From: Girardinichthys multiradiatus
Taxonomy: Eukaryota > Chordata > Actinopteri > Cyprinodontiformes > Goodeidae
Reading direction: 5' to 3'
Length of the DNA stretch: 64,000 nucleotides
NCBI RefSeq assembly: GCF_021462225.1
Contig: NC_061805.1
Coordinates: 49,660,360-49,724,359, forward strand
How positions within the stretch are numbered: position 1 is the stretch's first letter; the number at the start of each line of letters is the position of its first letter. Below are positions 9,720 through 21,721 of this stretch, in pieces. A program made the position numbers and the translations under genes. The notes under the pieces are model-generated. The model ran no database searches. It was not told where the DNA came from and was given only the letters and a program-made list of their open reading frames with translations.

Positions 9720-12700
9720 ATGGAGCTCTATCTGGACCTGGTTTCTCCACCGTGCCGTGCTGTCTACCTGTTCGCAGAAGCTCTCAAAATCCCTTTTGAG
9801 TTCAAGCTGGTCGACCTCTCAGCAGGTAAGCTGAACGGTGCTTCTTGATGCCATTGCTTCTGCACGTTACAGGATGAGATTTAGCTCATATTCAGCTTCG
9901 AAGCTGAAGACATGGACACCAAGTTAACAACTAGAAAGTCACTCCTGTGAATGTTCTGTAGTTTTCTTTGCCTTATGTAGAAATTATTTTGTCTGGAAAC
10001 CTGTTTCTGTTGAACTTTGTGCTACATATTTGTGAGTTGATGTGAGTTCTGGACTAACAAAAAGGAGCCTCTGGTGAGCTATCAGTTACGTTTTTACATT
10101 TCACCCAGAAAGCTCTCAGTCCCACGCAGAGAGCTGAGGAGTTTGGTTACTTTAACCCCTCCATGTCCAGCTTTTCCAGCTCTGCTTCCCTAATGATGTC
10201 AAACATTTTCACAGAGAGAGAAACAGATGTTAAAAGTGTTCAGAGCTGATATGAAGAAGAGTGAAAGTTGTTTTTAATCAGACATTCTGACTCTGAACAC
10301 TTTAAACACATTTCCTGGGCATATTTTGACTTGAACCAGAGAGCTCTGTGATTATTTGTGTGTTTACTTCAGGACAGCAGTACACTGAGGAGTTTGGAAG
10401 ACTCAGCATCGTGAAGAAGGTTCCTGTTCTGAAGGACGGCAGCTTCGTTCTGACAGAAAGGTGCTGCAGCAGTTTGTTCTCTGAAGGTCTGATCAGTCTG
10501 TGTTTAGAAACGGATCCAGTTTCAGATGATGCTATGATAAATTTCCCCTCAGATTTCAGCTTTTATGGAGCATTGAGCAACAAGGAAAACTCCATCAGGA
10601 AGCTAAACTAGAGGCAGCTGTTTTTATATTTAACAGAAACGTCCTGAGCAGGACAGAGAACCTTCCTGCACAACTCTTCCTGGTGTCAGATCTCCACCAG
10701 AGCTGTAAAACAGGAGTTCCTTAAGAATCTGATAAATACCAATATATTTATCCATGTAATAATAGATCAGTCTTTGCCCCTGAATCCAAACTCTTATTTC
10801 CATCCTGAAACGCCATGAGATGCTGAAACTCTCTGGTCAGTAAGTTCAACCATTTAATTTTAGCCTTATTATATTTTATTGGAACAAAACAAACATTACT
10901 AAGTGTAAATCTGCTGTTTGTGATGAAGGGTTGAATAATTCCTTATTTTGCAACAACCAGGTCTGCAGACTGTGCAGTGTCCTGAAGCCAGACACACACT
11001 TAGGGCCTGATCTTCAAAAGGTTTGCGAGTTTAAAAACGTGCAAACTGGACTACATGTACAAAGCTGATCTACAAACCAGGTGCAAATCGAATTGCATGT
11101 GTAAAATTTGCAGAACAACGAGCGCAAACTGTTTAGCATGTTTGCCTTCATGAATATGCAAAACATAAGATATTACATAAGATATGTATATAACATAAGA
11201 TCTATTACCACCCGTAACGCGATTTATCAGACCAGAAACAGATTGTGGTGCTATTTTTACATTTATATGTAACAAGTTTGAAAGGCACACAGAATGTTGT
11301 GTCATGTGATTTAACAAAAAAAACCAAAACTGATCAACAGAGACCAGAAAAATATCATGGAGCCAAAGGGACAAAGAAGGAAAATTTAAAAATAAGATTA
11401 ACTGTCTTGTGTGCTTCTTGTGTGCAAGACAGATTATTGAATTATTTTCCTCCCTCAATGTTCGGTTACGGCTCTGTGTGAAGCACATTCATGTATTTGT
11501 GGTCCGACGAAGTTGGAGGTAAAAACCCGTTTAGATGCTTGGAGCTGCGTTCAGTGTCCCGGAGACAACGGAGGACACCAGCATAGAGACAGACAACCAG
11601 GGAGCAATATATGCAGAGGAAAGAGTAAACCAGGAAGTCAAACATTAAAGAATAAACTGAGAAAGGCTCCTAACAATAATAGACACAGGGAACTGAACTG
11701 AAGAAGGGAAGAATTTGTTTTAGTTGTTTCCTGTTTTATTTTGCACAGATCAGCAGCAGAGTTTAACTTCTGTATTACTGTGGCTTAGAAAAGTATTCCT
11801 ACCCCTTTGAATACAAATGCATGCTGCGGTTGGGTCAAAAACACGTTGGAAAACCGTCATTTCTCTTCCACTCAGCATTTCTGCATTGCTTTGTGTTGGT
11901 CTGTGATGTAAAATCCCCCCAAATATGCGTCAACATTTGTGGCAGAAACGTGAAAATATGTGGAAAGTGTGAATACTTTTTCAAGGAACTGTATTTTATT
12001 TTTTAATGTCACTGCGTATTAGTGTTTGGGGTTTTTATTTGGCTTTCAGCTAAATCTTGTGGCTTCATTAATAAACTTGATTTGGTTTGATTGAGAAAAT
12101 CCTTTTAATAGCACAACTTCAACATATCTGTAGGTAAAATAGGCGTCCAATGTAGCTGAGCATTCACAACAAAAATACGCAGAATAAATTCATTTAAAAC
12201 CCTGCACAGAGGAAGGTAGAAGATGCATTTTCTCACCGCTGCTCGCTTCAGTTCATAACAGATGAGCAGATTTGAATCAAACCTGTAGAAACACTGACAG
12301 ACCCACAGTTAATGGTAAAGTTCATGTTCTGTCTGCTGAGCCTGTTGTGTCATTTGGAGGCCAAATACATATACAGTATTTTATATCTCGACACTGGAAG
12401 TAATTTCCTCTGTTGAAACGTGCAAACAACTGGTGGACAAATCTTTGAAATGTATGGTTCTTGTGACTTAATTAGGATTTTTAAGGTAATATTTTTATTA
12501 TTTAAAAGTACCAGAATTTGAACAATATTTTAGAGTTTTGTCTGCCCCATTATAGAAAAAAAAAGACGTATAAATCACTCTTACTTCAGGACAATCTGTT
12601 GCTGCTCTTCCCGCCTCTACATTGTTTGAACCTTGGTGGATGAAGCTGAGACAAACGTCCAGGTCTTTCAGAGCAGAAGACACTTTCTTATATTTAATCA

Positions 12701-15700
12701 GGTATCGTGTCTGATTTGTTTCAGGACGTTAGAACTCAGTGAAAATGCCTGACTTGAGGACGTATTCATCCCTTTTCTGATTCATTTGCTCTGTCTGTTG
12801 CAGCACTGCAATCCTGGAGTACCTGGTGCAGAAATGTTCTGTGGCGGACCACTGGTTTCCAGCTGACCTGCAGCAGCGAGCTCGTGTTAATGAATACTTG
12901 TCCTGGCAGCACCTAAACCTCCGATCTCACTGCTCAAAGGTCTTCCTGCTCAGGGTTCGTGTCCCACATCAGCTGCACGCTGCAACCTCGTTGCACATTT
13001 TAATCAGTTCTCATGTTTGTTTTGTTCCTTTATGTTGCCCTGAAATCATACGTTGCGTAGGAACATGTCTGACTGCTTTTATTTGTTTAAAAACTATCAA
13101 TGAAAGACAAATTATGCTAAAAACTGAATTTTTGAGTTAATGATGGTGCGTAATGAAGGATTTAGGTTTTTTCTCAGGCCTGCATTAAATTTCACAATAA
13201 CCGAGATCCGGGGTCAGAACCTTTATTACCAAAAGAGCCAATTTATTCTCTTCGGGTTTCTTTCTCGGCCAACAATGAAGCGAAACACCTGAACATTCAA
13301 TAAAAATGAAATCATATACGCGTCTAGACAGCCAATTAAATACTGGTGTTCATAGCTGTTTAATGAGACTTCTGTTCCTGAACATAACTACACATCCAAA
13401 TAATATATAAATGAAAATTTCATTAATAAATAAATTATTTGTTGTTTTTAAAACCCGGTTAATAGGTTTTTACTATATTGTCCACTTTTCTATTGCTTAT
13501 TATGTAGAAATATTCTAGTAATGATTTGATGCTTTCCACTGATTATTCTGTTAATCTTAACTGTTGCTGTTGAAGAGGTTAAAGGGTTTATCCTCCACTA
13601 AATAATCCTTTTGGTGACCATGAATTTTTGCATGACACTTTTCAGCCTTTCTTGTAGATTTTGTTGACACCTTTGACCTTTCTGTGGGGGAGTAAAGCCA
13701 ACTGAGCTCCTAAAGTAATCTGGACAAGTAGTTCTGAACCATAAACACTCAATTCAGTTTATTTCTTTGGTGCCAATTCACTGCAAATGTTGCAAGAAAC
13801 TTTAGCAATATCTAATCAAATCATCAGCTTCTGATCCATTTACATACAGTCCGGTTCCGTTTAGCTCAGCTGACTGCAGTCATTGAGTTAGCAGCAAACC
13901 GACAGTGGAGAGGACTGACTCCTTCTAACAGAAACTAAACAGGAAGAAACCTGCCTTTGGATCAGACCTGGACATTTTACGGCCCGCGGGTCACATCGGA
14001 CACTTGATGTGTGCTGAACTAGCCTGCGCTGGTCAGCAGAAAATTCTAAATGAAACGTGGTAGCTTGTTAATTGTGCACACCAATCCAGATACAATCCAC
14101 TCCTCCTTAAAAGAGAAACTGATGCAGAGTTTTTACTTGGGGTTGGAATATTTTCAAGGTATCTTCTGGTTGTTTGTTTGGATCGGGACTTTGAGTAATA
14201 AAAGCATATGATCTGCCATAAAACCACCGCACCATGAATAATCAAACAGCATAGTACACTCAGCATCAGCGCAGCAGGTGTTCTTATAAGATCGCTTCAG
14301 ATTAACCAAAGTTTCAGATTTATTGGCTACATTTTAGCTGCACCTGTTTGAACTGGTGCTGCTGCAGAGTCTCATTAATGATTTCTGTGGGCAGACTGTG
14401 TATCCATTCGTTATGGGCTCCGAGGTCCCGAAGGAGAAGATGGACACTGCTGTGGAGGACATGAAGCTGTCCCTCAACATGCTGGAGGAAAAATTCCTGC
14501 ACAACAAGCCGTTCATCCTTGGGAATAAGATCTCTCTGGCTGACCTGGTGGCCATGGTGGAGATCATGCAGGTAATGGCACGAACAGCTGGTTACCTGGT
14601 GCTGTTGTCACTTTGAAATCTGCTCCACATGCAGGAGGTCGGATTTGACTTTTATAGCTCATTTAACTTCTAGATTTCTCCAGCATCATGATTTGATTTT
14701 CTTTTAATCAGAAAATGTATGGAACATCAGTTATTAATTGACATTAACCAGTCTATGTTCTAGTTTCTATTTAGACTAATTTTGGCTTTTTTACTTGTGT
14801 TGTAAGATTTTACTGTTTAAATTTGCGGATTTAAGGCAGAAAAAGAAACTCATTGGTTTGTTTCTTAAGACAATCATCATGCAGCCTCTTCCAATGGACA
14901 TCATACTTGGGTCAGCATCTGAAAACAGAACTATAGGGGTTGGACAATGAAACTGAAACACCAGGTTTTAGACCACAATAATTTATTAGTATGGTGTAGG
15001 GCCTCCTTTTGCGGTCAATACATCGTCAATTCGTCTTGGGAATGACATATACAAGTCCTGCACAGTGGTCAGAGGGATGTTAAGCCATTCTTCTTGCAGG
15101 ATAGTGGCCAGGTCACTACGTGATACTGGTGGAGGAAAACGTTTCCTGACTCGCTCCTCCAAAACACCCCAAAGTGGCTCAATAATATTTAGATCTGGTG
15201 ACTGTGCGGACCATGGGAGATGTTCAACTTCACTTTCATGTTCATCAAACCAATCTTTCACCAGTCTTGCTGTGTGTATTGGTGCATTGTCATCCTGATA
15301 CACGGCACCACCTTCAGGATACAATGTTTGAACCATTGGATGCACATGGTCCTCAAGAATGGTTCGGTAGTCCTTGGCAGTGACGCGCCCATCTAGCACA
15401 AGTATTGGGCCAAGGGAATGCCATGATATGGCAGCCCAAACCATCACTGATCTACCCCCATGCCTCAATTCAATTCAAAAATATTTTATTAATCCCAAAG
15501 GGAAATTAAATGTTGTTGTAACTCATATTATGAAGGTTTCTTCAAAGAGCAGTTGTAGATGCTGATGGCTGTGGGCAGGAAGGATCTCCTGTAGCTCCGT
15601 CTTACAGCAGATCTGAAGAAGCCTCTGACTGAAGACACTCTGTTGTTGTAGGACAGTCTCATGAAGAGGATGCTCAGGATTCCCCATAATGTTCCTTGTC

Positions 15701-18700
15701 CATCTTCTTGTCCATCTCTGATCCACACCACGACTGCAGAATCATCTGAGTATTTCTGCTGATGACAGGAGTCTGTCTGGTCCTGGAGGTCTGAGGTGTA
15801 CAGAGTGAAAAGGAATGGTGAGAGTACCGTCCCCTGTGGTGCTCCTGTGCTGCTGACTACCTGGTTAGACTCATAACCCTTCAGTCTCACAAACTGTGGT
15901 CTGTTTGTCAGGTAGTCTTTGATCCAGGAGATTGTTGAGGCCTCCACCTGAGTCTTCTGGAGTTTCTGACAAAGCAAATCAGGTTGGATTGTGTTAAATG
16001 TTCTGGAGAAATCAAAGAACATGATCCTCACAATGCTGCTGGCTTTGTCCAGATGACAGTGGGTTTGTTGAAGCAGGTGTATGATGGCATCTTCAACTCC
16101 AACTCCACAGCGATAAGCAAACTGAAGGAGGTCCTGATAGTTTACTGTTTGCTTACTGCCAACAGTTCAATATCTGGACTGCAGAGATAACACTTCACAG
16201 TAACATGTCCTGGATGACACCATCTGTTGTTCACAAGTACTGCCAGTCCACCTCCTTTACATTTGCCGCTCCTCTTTAAATCTCTGTCTGCTTGTATGGT
16301 TAAAAAGCCTGGCAGAGAGACGCTGGAGTCGGGGATATGATCCTGCAGCCATGTCTCAGTAAAACACATAATACTGCATGCCCGGTACTCTGGCTGGGTC
16401 CTTTGTAGGGCTTGGAGTTCATCCAACTTGTTTCCCAATGATCTCACATTGCCCGTCAAAATCGACGGAAGAGATGGTTTGAACTTCCTCCTTCTCTCTC
16501 TTCTCTTAGCTCCTGCTCTGCATCTACGGCGTCTCCTTTTCAACTCATCTGGGATTTGGGGTTGTAGTTGAAGTATTATTTGAGCTATTGAGATATTAAT
16601 CAGCTGCTCCTGGTTGTGAGAAACAACCCCGTTGCCATGGCAATGCATCATAACAAATGTCAAAAAATAGAAAGTATTAAGAAAAATCCTCCAAGCTGCA
16701 CAGCATCCAACACCGGAGAGGACAGTTGTCCAAAAAAAAAAAAAATCAACTGTATCCACCACAAGAGGAAGAGTTCCCAAAAAAGAATAAATCAGAATCA
16801 AAAGTAACAGAGCTACTCCAACCTTGAGCAGCGCAATTCTAGAATTCAGAATTCACTCTGCTTCACTCTGGGCATGCAACAGTCTGGGTGGTACGCTTCT
16901 TTGGGGCTTCTCCACACCGTAACTCTCCCAGATGTGGGGAAAACAGTAAAGGTGGACTCATCAGAGAACAATACATGTTTCACATTGTCCACAATCCAAG
17001 ATCTGCGCTCCTTGCACCATTGAAACCGACGTTTGGCATTGACATGAGTGACCAAAGGTTTGGCTATAGCAGCCCGGCCGTGTATATTGACCCTGTGGAG
17101 CTCCCGACGGACAGTTCTGGTGGAAACAGGAGAGTTGAGGTGCACATTTAATTCTGCCATGATTTGGGCAGCCGTGGTTTTATGTTTTTTGGATACAATC
17201 CGGGTTAGCACCCGAACATCCCTTTCAGACAGCTTCCTCTTGCGTCCACAGTTAATCCTGTTGGATGTGGTTCGTCCTTCTTGGTGGTATGCTGACATTA
17301 CCCTGGATACCGTGGCTCTTGATACATCACAAAGACTTGCCGTCTTGGTCACAGATGTGCCAGCAAGACGTGCACCAACAATTTGTCCTCTTTTGAACTC
17401 TGGTATGTCATCCATAATGTTGTGTGCATTTCAATATTTTGAGTAAAACTGTGCTCTTACCCTGATAATTGAACCTTCACACTCTGCTCTTACTGGTGCA
17501 ATGTGCAATCAATGAAGACTGGTTACCAGGCTGGTCCAATTTAGCCATGAAACCTCCCACACTAAAATGACAGGTGTTTCAGTTTCATTGTCCAACCCCT
17601 GTAATCTTCTTGACTGATATCAAACCTTTGATTCTTTACTTCCCCCTGCTGGCCGTCAGAGTAAACGCAGGTTTGTGGTAGGATTTAGTTTTGTCTCCAA
17701 GGTAAAACCGCTGTTTTTATTTCCTCTTTTTAGAAATGCACATTTTATTGAGACATCTGCAAATTAGTAAAGCTACATGAAAAATCCTTTAATCGCATTT
17801 ATGGCATGAAGAGTTTAAACAAGAGAAACGGAAAAATAATTAAACTCACCTGCTTATTATTCAAAGTTTTAAACATTCATTATTATAATCACAAAGATAA
17901 TAAAAATCATTTTAAAAAGTCACTTATTTCAGTTTGTTGCCGTTGCTTCAAACTGCACATATTATAACTGGACAAAACTGAGACGAATAAAGATTTTCAG
18001 AAGAAAACTGGTAAAAAACTGAAACAATAACATCAAAAATAGCTTCTATATGAAAAATCATGTCTGATTTTCTGTAAACTGAATGTAAGTGTTAATTTGT
18101 TTTATTGAGCAGCCACTTTGATCAGATTACAGAAGCTCCTCTGTTTGTAAATCATAGGTAATGCATCAGTTGTTTGAATCAAGCAGGACAGTGTTTGCAG
18201 TTCACAGCCTCCTTCTCAGTGGCAGAATTTTACCTCAGAATCAACCAGAATTTAAAGTCCGAATACAATATTCTGCCTTTTAATTATTCCCTCTGACCTT
18301 GATAACATAACAAACACAAACTTCAATATTTTTATGATTTATATAACAAAGTAACACATGATTATGAACTGGAAGAAAAACGATTTATGGTTTTCAGTGT
18401 TAGATGCATTTGCATTCAGCCCCATTTTTAGCGATACCACTAAATAAAGTCAAATGCGTTTTATATGTTAGTACTTGATGCTTTTATTAAAATAAATGTG
18501 AATTGATTTAATCTGTGACTTATTAAACCCCTTTGAATGATCTAAATGTAGCAGTTTATCAGAGGTCGAGATGAGCAGTATCAACTTTTTTGTTTTGTTT
18601 ATTGTGATAACGATAAAAGAGACGATAAAAACAGTATTTTAATACCTGCGACTTTTTTTAGGCAACTGTATGGCTGTGACTGCATGTTACTGTGATCAAC

Positions 18701-19276
18701 TCCACAAACACAAACTGCTCTAAAAACATATATTACAAAATTGGCGTCTTCAGGACACCAGTTACATAGAGAAGTGATTTTTTATCACCATTTATTTATT
18801 TATTCCATTTATTAATATTCTATTAATAATATATCTGTCTGTATCAGTTGTTAGTATCGGACCGATACCGATGTTAATGTTGATATCGTGCATCTCTGGT
18901 TAAATTTATTGATACATCAAACATTTTTATTATTATAGCAATTAATACAATAACTGCTAATCCCTGTGAAAGGAAGCTGTGAAAAGATTCTGATATATTT
19001 AAGAGATTTTTAATTTCTAATGAACGACTCCTCAGACTGAGACACTGTTTTGACAAATACTGGCGATGTTTTCAGCCTCTGGCGGTGGGCGTGGACGGGC
19101 TGGAGGGCCGGCCGAAGCTGACGGCCTGGAGGGACCGAGTGAAGAAGGAGCTTGGAGAAAAGCTGTTCGACCAGGCTCACGAGGCGGTCCTGAACTCCAG
19201 CGGCTTGCAGCAGAAGATGCAGAACAACAGCGAGATCCAGAAGCTCAAACCCATGTTACTCAAGTATTTCCGCTGA
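9720..19276 (+). CDS. gstt1: Theta-class glutathione S-transferase (5 exons, 240 aa)
   Basis: Cytosolic dimeric enzyme expected to conjugate glutathione to electrophiles. Exons: 9720-9825, 10373-10460, 12804-12954, 14395-14571 and 19076-19276. All introns are GT-AG and phases join cleanly to 240 codons plus TGA. Exons 2, 3 and 4 are 88, 151 and 177 nt, the sizes I deduce for human GSTT1 from its protein. The thioredoxin-like N domain has MELYLDLVSPPCRAVY, with Ser9 at the theta catalytic serine position, KVPVLKDG with the cis-Pro, and Glu64-Ser65 for glutathione binding. The helical C domain has DLQQRARVNEYLSWQH and ISLADLVAMVEIMQ. An alternative exon 4 acceptor at 14367/14368 stays in frame but would add 9 residues; the later one fits the family. 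Odd: the usual Asn-Pro before the KKVP motif is Ser-Ile here. The fish paralogue (gstt1a, 1b or other) is not resolved. Confidence 0.9.
11778..11991. mobile_element. Short Tc1-type remnant/MITE in GST intron 2
   Basis: About 214 bp between TA dinucleotides (11776-11777 and 11992-11993). The imperfect inverted ends read CTGTGGCTTAGAAAAGTATTC and, on the other strand, CAGTTCCTTGAAAAAGTATTC. These resemble the 'AAAAGTATTC' ends of a common fish Tc1 family. No transposase sequence remains. Confidence 0.5.
14934..17601 (-). mobile_element. Tc1/mariner transposon split by a LINE (GST intron 4)
   Basis: The terminal inverted repeats begin 'ggggttggacaatgaaactg' at the left and end with the complementary 'cagtttcattgtccaacccc' at the right, flanked by TA (14932-14933 and 17602-17603). 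The transposase is on the minus strand in two pieces. The N part (17415 down to about 16846) has the paired helix-turn-helix region and the first catalytic Asp in LFSDEST. The C part (15468 down to 14986) has the second Asp in YQDDNAPIHT and the Glu in SPDLNIIEPLW, spaced as in DD34E enzymes. The Rex1 copy at 15466-16845 sits between the pieces. Each half reads open, so this copy was probably intact when it was hit. Confidence 0.88.
15466..16845 (-). mobile_element. Rex1-like LINE, doubly deleted, inside Tc1
   Basis: Same family as 1634-7889, antisense. The 5' end lies at about 16837, with the N-terminal frame 16801 down to about 16167 (GNVRSLGNKLDEL, CFTETWL). It then jumps directly into the RT at TVNYQDLLQFAYRCGVGVEDA, so the rest of EN and the RT fingers are missing. 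A second deletion removes sequence after the catalytic YSDDSAVV block (about 15700), rejoining at LSILFMRLSYNNRVSS. The 3' UTR and (TTGAA)n-type tail end at 15466. In this copy the EN start reads SILTGNVRSLGNK. Confidence 0.82.
17639..17658 (-). promoter_or_regulatory. CTCF-like motif in GST intron 4
   Basis: On the minus strand the sequence reads GGCCAGCAGGGGGA, close to the vertebrate CTCF core. It lies just outside the Tc1 right end. Motif match by eye only. Confidence 0.3.
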
Positions 19277-19403
19277 GGACCAGAAATAAAGATTTGATCT
19301 CATGTTTGGTTGTTTCAGCAGAACTCCGCTGCAGGGCTGAGAAAGAACTGAACCATCATTCGGGTATTAAAGGTATTAAAAACTGGATCTGTGTATTGTG
19401 TTC

Positions 19404-19409
19404 AATAAA
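19404..19409 (+). terminator. Poly(A) signal of the GST gene
   Basis: AATAAA 128 bases after the TGA. A closer AATAAA at 19285-19290 lies only 9 bases after the stop and is a less likely choice. Another AATAAA follows near 19420. Confidence 0.6.
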
Positions 19410-21721
19410 AACATGAGCAAAATAAACTGATTTACTAAATGCTTTTTATTTTCATACAGCATAAACAGAACAAATCTTAATCTTAATATCCAAGTTAAAA
19501 ATGTGTTTACAAAATAAAACTTGGAAAAAGGTGAAATATTCACATACCTTTCATTGTTTTTGTAAAGAACCAAAGCAGAAGAAACCAGTGAGCTGAACAG
19601 GGATCAGTTTTAACAGAAAAATCCTTCTAAAAATGATGATTATTCATTCCAAGCTGGTTATTTCCTTAACTAAATGTTTTCTGGTGTATTGTCCTTGTCT
19701 AGTATCAATATTAACTCCAAATAGACCATAGGCTGCTGTTCAGCACACCTCTTTTCTCCTCAAACAGATGTTTGCTGATCTTCATCAGAATGGTAGATTG
19801 CTAAGATGTGACGCTGGTATTGTGCAGGCTGTGCTCTGTGTGCAGCTCAGAGGATGCTGCAGGAACTAGAGGGGGTGTCTGTGTGCAACCATGAATTTCT
19901 GTCTTTGTCAGTCACTTTTTCCACACAACAATCCACCCGTTCAGCAGCAAACAAGAACGTCTTTATTCGGATAAATCTGCACTTTTAGTTTAAGTGTGAT
20001 GACAGAAACGAATCGGCTACTTGCAGCACAAAACTGACTCATAAAAAAATTGACATACTAAAGAGTCTGCTATAAATCTGATAATTCATGATTTGTTTAC
20101 CTGAGATTACATTTTTAAAGTTTAAGAACAAGAAAGAGGGATCGTGTGTAGAAGAAGAAATTCCTTCAGTGTTGTCTTTAGAGTCTCAGTTTAACTGGAG
20201 GCCATTCGAGATCCTCACCAAACACCTGTGTGACATTATGGGACACATTCCCAAAGTGCTTGGCTGTCCAAAAATGGTAAATATAACTAATTATACTTCC
20301 ACTTTAAAAAATAAAATGGCGTATACAGACGGTTGATGCTGAAAGCTGACCTCAACCCAGGATGCTGATCGGTATTGGCCGATGTTAGTCATTTTGTTAG
20401 TCAACACACCCAAATCAAATGACGATTCATTGTAGGTCTCTGCAGAACTTTGACATGCTGAGAATTGGACCATTTGAATCAGCTGTGTTGGAGCACAGAC
20501 ACATCTAAAACTGGCAGAACAGCTGGACACCCATGCTAGATGGTTTTTCAACACCCAAATCTCATGAAGTTTCTTCCTGTTTCTGCAGTGACAGAAGAGC
20601 TGAGTTGCTTCCTCCACAGAATCAGGTTGGACAGATTTTATCCAGCTCATCGCATTGAGTGGATCTGAATCATTGTTGTCATAATTTATGAAAACGAGCA
20701 TTGAATACGCCTTGTCTATGGAAAAAAATAAAGCACAAACAAACAAACACTTCTATCACTATTATTTTAAAAATAGCAAAAAACCAAAAAGGAGACAAGT
20801 GTCAAAGTTTAAAACTAATCTAATTTTCATAATTCCTTTTTTCCTCCCCATCCAAGGAGACAGACTTTCTTTTGCCTTTGGCTGCTTTCTCACTTATTTT
20901 GTCCAAACCTGTAGCCTGATCAGCATATTGTACTGGGGAAGGACATCGTCCTTTAATTAATCTCCAACTTTATCTGCCGGATGTCTAAATAATCAAAATC
21001 TCACTTTACAGTTTCTTTTAGTGTTTTACTCCATCTTCTACAGTTAAACAAATACAAGTAAACAAGTTCTTCTAAATTCTTCTGTTTAGTTCGCCCCCAG
21101 TCTAAGTAGATAACATGTTTATATTATTCTAATTCCAAATTAAAAATAATAGCTCCAGTCCTCAACCTACCTGTTTCTGAGACCTTTCAGGTTTTTTAAC
21201 ATGCCTCTGATTGCAGGCGCTGGGCTTCATAAAACTGTCTAAAAATCAGCGTAATGCTGCCATCTGGTGGCCACAAAACATCTGAGCAATGCTGCCATCT
21301 GGTGGCTGCTAAGAAGAATCGGACAAAGCCCAGTGTTTTGATTTTTGAATTTGCCACTGAATCCAATACATTTAAAAATATATATATATATTTAAAGGAA
21401 AAGAATAAAGATAATTGAATCATGAGCCAAAAAAATATTCTAATTTTCTTGGTAACTAATCAACCGGTGATTAAATATTTAATCAACTACACATTTATGA
21501 ATTTTTGTCAAAATCTTTTGTTTAAAGTTTCCATTGTAAATATTTTTTATTGAATTTATTTCTTCTGAATGGGATTTAAAGATGCGGCTGCAGCTCCGCT
21601 GAACTCCGAGGAGCTGCAGCTGGACATGTGACTGGGTCCACACAGGAAGACGAGTCAACCCGAGGTTCCTCCTACGGTCCACAACCCAAACTCCGACTGT
21701 CTCACAGACACACCTTTCAGC
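19410..21721. other. Intergenic DNA between GST and P2X7 genes
   Basis: AT-rich, with no gene recognised. Around 20420-20530 the text resembles a dispersed fish repeat ('aatcagctgtgttggagcac...acatctaaaact'), but I cannot name its family. A pair of CTCF-like motifs lies at 21254-21305. The last 150 bases (21560-21720) are richer in GC and include the likely 5' UTR of the P2X7 gene. Confidence 0.45.
21254..21305 (-). promoter_or_regulatory. Tandem pair of CTCF-like motifs
   Basis: The 16-base text TGCTGCCATCTGGTGG occurs twice, starting at 21254 and 21289, 35 bases apart. On the minus strand each reads CCACCAGATGGCAGCA, a good fit to the CTCF consensus in the same orientation. They sit about 430-470 bases upstream of the P2X7 start codon, between the two genes. 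A boundary or promoter-proximal role is inference. Confidence 0.42.

Noticed and set aside
14368..14394. Earlier acceptor for GST exon 4 at 14367/14368
   Set aside because: It keeps the frame but adds nine residues absent from the family. The acceptor at 14394/14395 gives a 177-base exon equal to the size deduced for human GSTT1.
14320..14567. Minus-strand frames across GST exon 4
   Set aside because: They are shadows of the exon on the other strand. The exon itself has splice sites, phase and family sequence.
20088..20336. 82-codon frame in the gstt-p2rx7 spacer as an exon
   Set aside because: It starts in AT-rich DNA, has no convincing splice signals or recognisable family, and is followed by repeat-like text.
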